DNA from: Oscillospiraceae bacterium
Lineage (GTDB): Bacteria > Bacillota > Clostridia > Oscillospirales > Ruminococcaceae
Length of the DNA: 8,319 nt
Direction of reading: 5' to 3'
Assembly: GCA_029240015.1 (NCBI GenBank)
Contig: JARBTU010000063.1
Coordinates: 1-8,319, forward strand
The notes beneath the pieces are model-generated. The model was not told where the DNA came from. It saw nothing but the letters and a program-made list of their open reading frames with translations, and made no database searches. This document shows positions 7,297 to 8,319 of this stretch, piece by piece; position 1 is the stretch's first letter, and every line of letters starts with the position of its first letter. A program made the translations under genes and the position numbers.

Positions 7297-7357
7297 ACGT
7301 CTTTTTTGTTATCAAGTCTTTTGCAGAGCATTTAAAGCGTTTTATGCAAAAAGACGT
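7297..7357 (-). promoter_or_regulatory. Possible structured leader with competing stems
   Basis: In the phosphatase mRNA leader, segment A (7357-7345, ACGTCTTTTTGCA) can pair with B (7325-7316, TGCAAAAGAC; 10 bp with one bulged base) or with C (7306-7297, AAAAAGACGT; 10 bp perfect), but not with both. C is followed by CAATTTTTT, so the A:C hairpin looks weakly terminator-like, although its loop would be about 40 bases. No known riboswitch consensus was recognised. Regulatory function is inference only. Confidence 0.3.
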
Positions 7358-7377
7358 GCAACACTTTCTTTATCTAT

Positions 7378-7406
7378 AATATACCGTTAAATAGCTGTTT
7401 TGTCAA
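7378..7406 (-). promoter_or_regulatory. Proximal sigma-A promoter of the phosphatase
   Basis: On the minus strand a perfect TTGACA (7406-7401) is followed by a 17-base spacer and TATATT (7383-7378), one mismatch from TATAAT. Transcription from near 7371 would give a leader of about 165 bases before GTG 7206. Its near-consensus quality suggests activator-independent basal expression. Confidence 0.85.
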
Positions 7407-7562
7407 TCGATTTCTTATAGAAAAAGCATCATTTTCATAGAATTTTATGCTTATTTTTTGGTAAAATGCAACGAAATTATGAGATATGAAAATAACTAGA
7501 AAATAATTGAAAAATCTGTGAAATAACAATTAATATTTTTTTCTTAGACATAAGACTTAAAA

Positions 7563-7568
7563 ATTATT
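7563..7568 (-). promoter_or_regulatory. Candidate -10 of a Pho-dependent distal promoter
   Basis: AATAAT on the minus strand matches TATAAT at five of six bases and lies 22 bases downstream of the last clear Pho hexamer. There is no sigma-A -35 at the right distance, as is common at PhoP-activated promoters. A degenerate sixth hexamer in phase (TTGGTG, 7585-7580) would lie between. This is a guess about position; the true start could be elsewhere between the array and 7500. Confidence 0.3.
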
Positions 7569-7590
7569 CATGTATGTCACACCAAAACTA

Positions 7591-7640
7591 TGTAAAATTT
7601 GAGTCAAGAATGTGTAAAGTTTAAGTGAATTTCATGTAAA
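7591..7640 (-). promoter_or_regulatory. Pho-box-like array: five TTTACA-type hexamers at exact 11-bp spacing
   Basis: Reading the minus strand towards the phosphatase, the hexamers are TTTACA (7640-7635), TTCACT (7629-7624), TTTACA (7618-7613), TTGACT (7607-7602) and TTTACA (7596-7591), each separated by exactly 5 bases. This matches the direct-repeat form of PhoP sites in Bacillus and relatives, TT(A/C/T)A(C/T)A repeated every 11 bp. Three of five are exact matches and the others differ at one or two positions. The array is oriented with, and upstream of, a phosphatase gene. PhoP control is inferred from the match and the context; no regulator gene is in the window. Confidence 0.75.
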
Positions 7641-7899
7641 TTTATATTATTCTAACTAATAGAGAAGACTATCAGTCTATAAGACAGTATTAAGAATGAG
7701 TCCTGTAAAAATTATAGAATCATAGAAGTTAAATTTCAAGTGACAGATATTAGTAAAACATAAATTAGAGAAATTAGTATTGCTATGTGACAATTATTTT
7801 CATCAATTAAAGTTGACATATAAATTGCAAACCTTAATTATTTTTGACTTGCATTTTTTCATAATAATACGTAAAATAACGCTATAAATCGTAATATGA
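7641..7899. other. Gene-free AT-rich stretch
   Basis: No open frame with a ribosome site, RNA gene or repeat array is visible. The only signal is a weak plus-strand promoter-like pair, TTGACA (7813-7818), 17 bases, AATTAT (7836-7841), described under findings. Confidence 0.6.
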
Positions 7900-7948
7900 A
7901 CCAAAATACAAAAACCGCTAAACACCTGAAAACACAGGGCTTAACGGT
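7900..7948 (-). terminator. Terminator of tRNA-Pro, potentially working in both directions
   Basis: On the minus strand a 14-bp stem with two G-U pairs and one bulged base (arms 7948-7935 and 7928-7914, ends ACCG/CGGT) closes a loop TGTTTT and is followed by TTTTTGTATTTTGG. It starts 9 bases after the tRNA CCA end. On the plus strand the same hairpin is followed by TCTTTTTTGG (7949-7957 region), so it can also stop transcription from the left. Confidence 0.85.
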
Positions 7949-7957
7949 CTTTTTTGG

Positions 7958-8034
7958 TGGTCGAGGTGACAAGACTTGAACTTGCGGCTTCTGCGTCCCG
8001 AACGCAGCGCTCTACCAAACTGAGCCACACCTCG
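7958..8034 (-). tRNA. tRNA-Pro, anticodon CGG, CCA end encoded
   Basis: The minus-strand sequence folds as a complete cloverleaf: acceptor CGAGGTG/CACCTCG (7 bp), D stem GCTC/GAGC with loop AGTTTGGTA, anticodon stem CTGCG/CGCAG with loop TTCGGGA, five-base variable loop AAGCC, T stem GCAAG/CTTGT (one G-U) with loop TTCAAGT, discriminator A at 7961, and encoded CCA at 7960-7958. The anticodon at 8000-7998 is CGG, reading the proline codon CCG, with G at position 37 as is usual in proline tRNAs. It is a single-gene transcription unit with its own promoter and terminator. Confidence 0.96.
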
Positions 8035-8049
8035 ATAATAACAAAATGT

Positions 8050-8078
8050 ATTATACATTCAAATAAAAACGATGTCAA
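8050..8078 (-). promoter_or_regulatory. Perfect-consensus promoter of tRNA-Pro
   Basis: The minus strand carries TTGACA (8078-8073), a 17-base spacer and TATAAT (8055-8050), a full match to the sigma-A consensus. Transcription would start near 8043, about 9 bases before the mature tRNA 5' end at 8034. Confidence 0.92.
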
Positions 8079-8135
8079 GATAGAAAAAGGCATAAATTTT
8101 TTTAATATTTCTATTCTTTATTTATAATATGGGTA

Positions 8136-8164
8136 TTGACAGATAAGGTTTACTTCTTAAGAAT
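8136..8164 (+). promoter_or_regulatory. Probable promoter of glyQS
   Basis: TTGACA (8136-8141) is a perfect -35; 17 bases later stands AAGAAT (8159-8164), four of six matches to TATAAT. The implied leader is about 42 bases. A separate TATAAT at 8123-8128 lacks a good -35. Confidence 0.6.
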
Positions 8165-8212
8165 TGAAAGGTAAAGGAAATTTCACGCAATACATCTTTT
8201 TGGAGGTAACAA

Positions 8213-8319
8213 ATGTTAACGAATGCTGAAAAAACCATGGATAAAGTGGTCGCTCTCTGTAAAAACAGAGGTTTTGTTTATGCGGGGAGTGAGATATACG
8301 GAGGGCTTGCAAATACTTG
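8213..8319 (+). CDS. glyQS: Glycyl-tRNA synthetase, single-chain class II type (3' truncated)
   Basis: Only the first 35 codons are in the window. They contain KTMDKVVALCKNRGFVYAGS followed by EIYGGLANT, the strongly conserved N-terminus of the dimeric (alpha2) glycyl-tRNA synthetase, which charges tRNA-Gly with glycine in the cytoplasm. This is distinct from the two-subunit GlyQ/GlyS enzyme, which has a different N-terminus. GGAGG at 8202-8206 lies six bases before ATG 8213, so this start is preferred to the in-frame ATG at 8237; an 8-residue extension ahead of MDK is common in the family. The gene is divergent from tRNA-Pro. No T-box leader is visible between its promoter and start. The remaining roughly 430 residues are beyond the window edge. 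Confidence 0.93.
   Translation, partial: MLTNAEKTMDKVVALCKNRGFVYAGSEIYGGLANT

Noticed and set aside
7207..7380. Known riboswitch (c-di-GMP, SAM, preQ1, T-box and similar) in the phosphatase leader
   Set aside because: None of the conserved core sequences I can recall is present; only generic competing stems are seen.
8123..8128. TATAAT as the -10 of the glyQS promoter
   Set aside because: The sequence 17 bases upstream (TTTTAA) is a poor -35, whereas TTGACA at 8136 gives a better-supported promoter.

Overview
The window looks like chromosomal DNA from a low-GC, Gram-positive Clostridia-type bacterium, probably of the Oscillospiraceae/Ruminococcaceae or a related group. The reasons are: near-consensus sigma-A promoters with AGGAGG-type ribosome sites, AT-rich intergenic DNA, a sortase-type C-terminus on a secreted protein, a YibE/F membrane protein, and a terminal gene whose first 35 codons match the single-chain glycyl-tRNA synthetase of Firmicutes. 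The taxon is an inference from style and gene content, not from a marker gene.

Layout. (1) 1-420: the 3' end of a plus-strand gene, probably a secreted carbohydrate-active protein ending in a carbohydrate-binding-like module, closed by a strong terminator. (2) 472-2370: a two-gene plus-strand operon with its own extended -10 promoter. It encodes an M20-family (peptidase T-like) metallopeptidase and, 20 bases later, a small soluble papain-fold protein of the C39 type. A 15-bp perfect hairpin closes the operon and also faces the convergent gene. (3) 2402-3607, minus: a YibE/F-family multi-spanning membrane protein. (4) 3772-7206, minus: a 1144-residue secreted, probably wall-anchored metallophosphoesterase with several accessory modules. 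It is followed by its own terminator. (5) 7207-7957: a 750-base gene-free stretch that holds a sigma-A promoter and a structured leader for the phosphatase, and further upstream five TTTACA-like hexamers spaced exactly 11 bp apart, which is the architecture of a PhoP-binding Pho box. (6) 7958-8078, minus: tRNA-Pro(CGG) with encoded CCA, a strong terminator and a perfect TTGACA-17-TATAAT promoter. (7) 8136-8319, plus: promoter and first 107 bases of glyQS, divergent from the tRNA.

The most informative connection is between the phosphatase and the Pho-box array upstream of it in the same orientation. Together they suggest phosphate-starvation control of a surface enzyme that releases phosphate from organic substrates, with a second ordinary promoter nearer the gene. 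Other points worth a second look are an apparent binding module inserted into the phosphatase's Fn3-like domain, competing stem pairings in its leader, and the paired-peptidase operon. I found no mobile element, CRISPR array or recognisable riboswitch class, and no clear novel multi-gene system.
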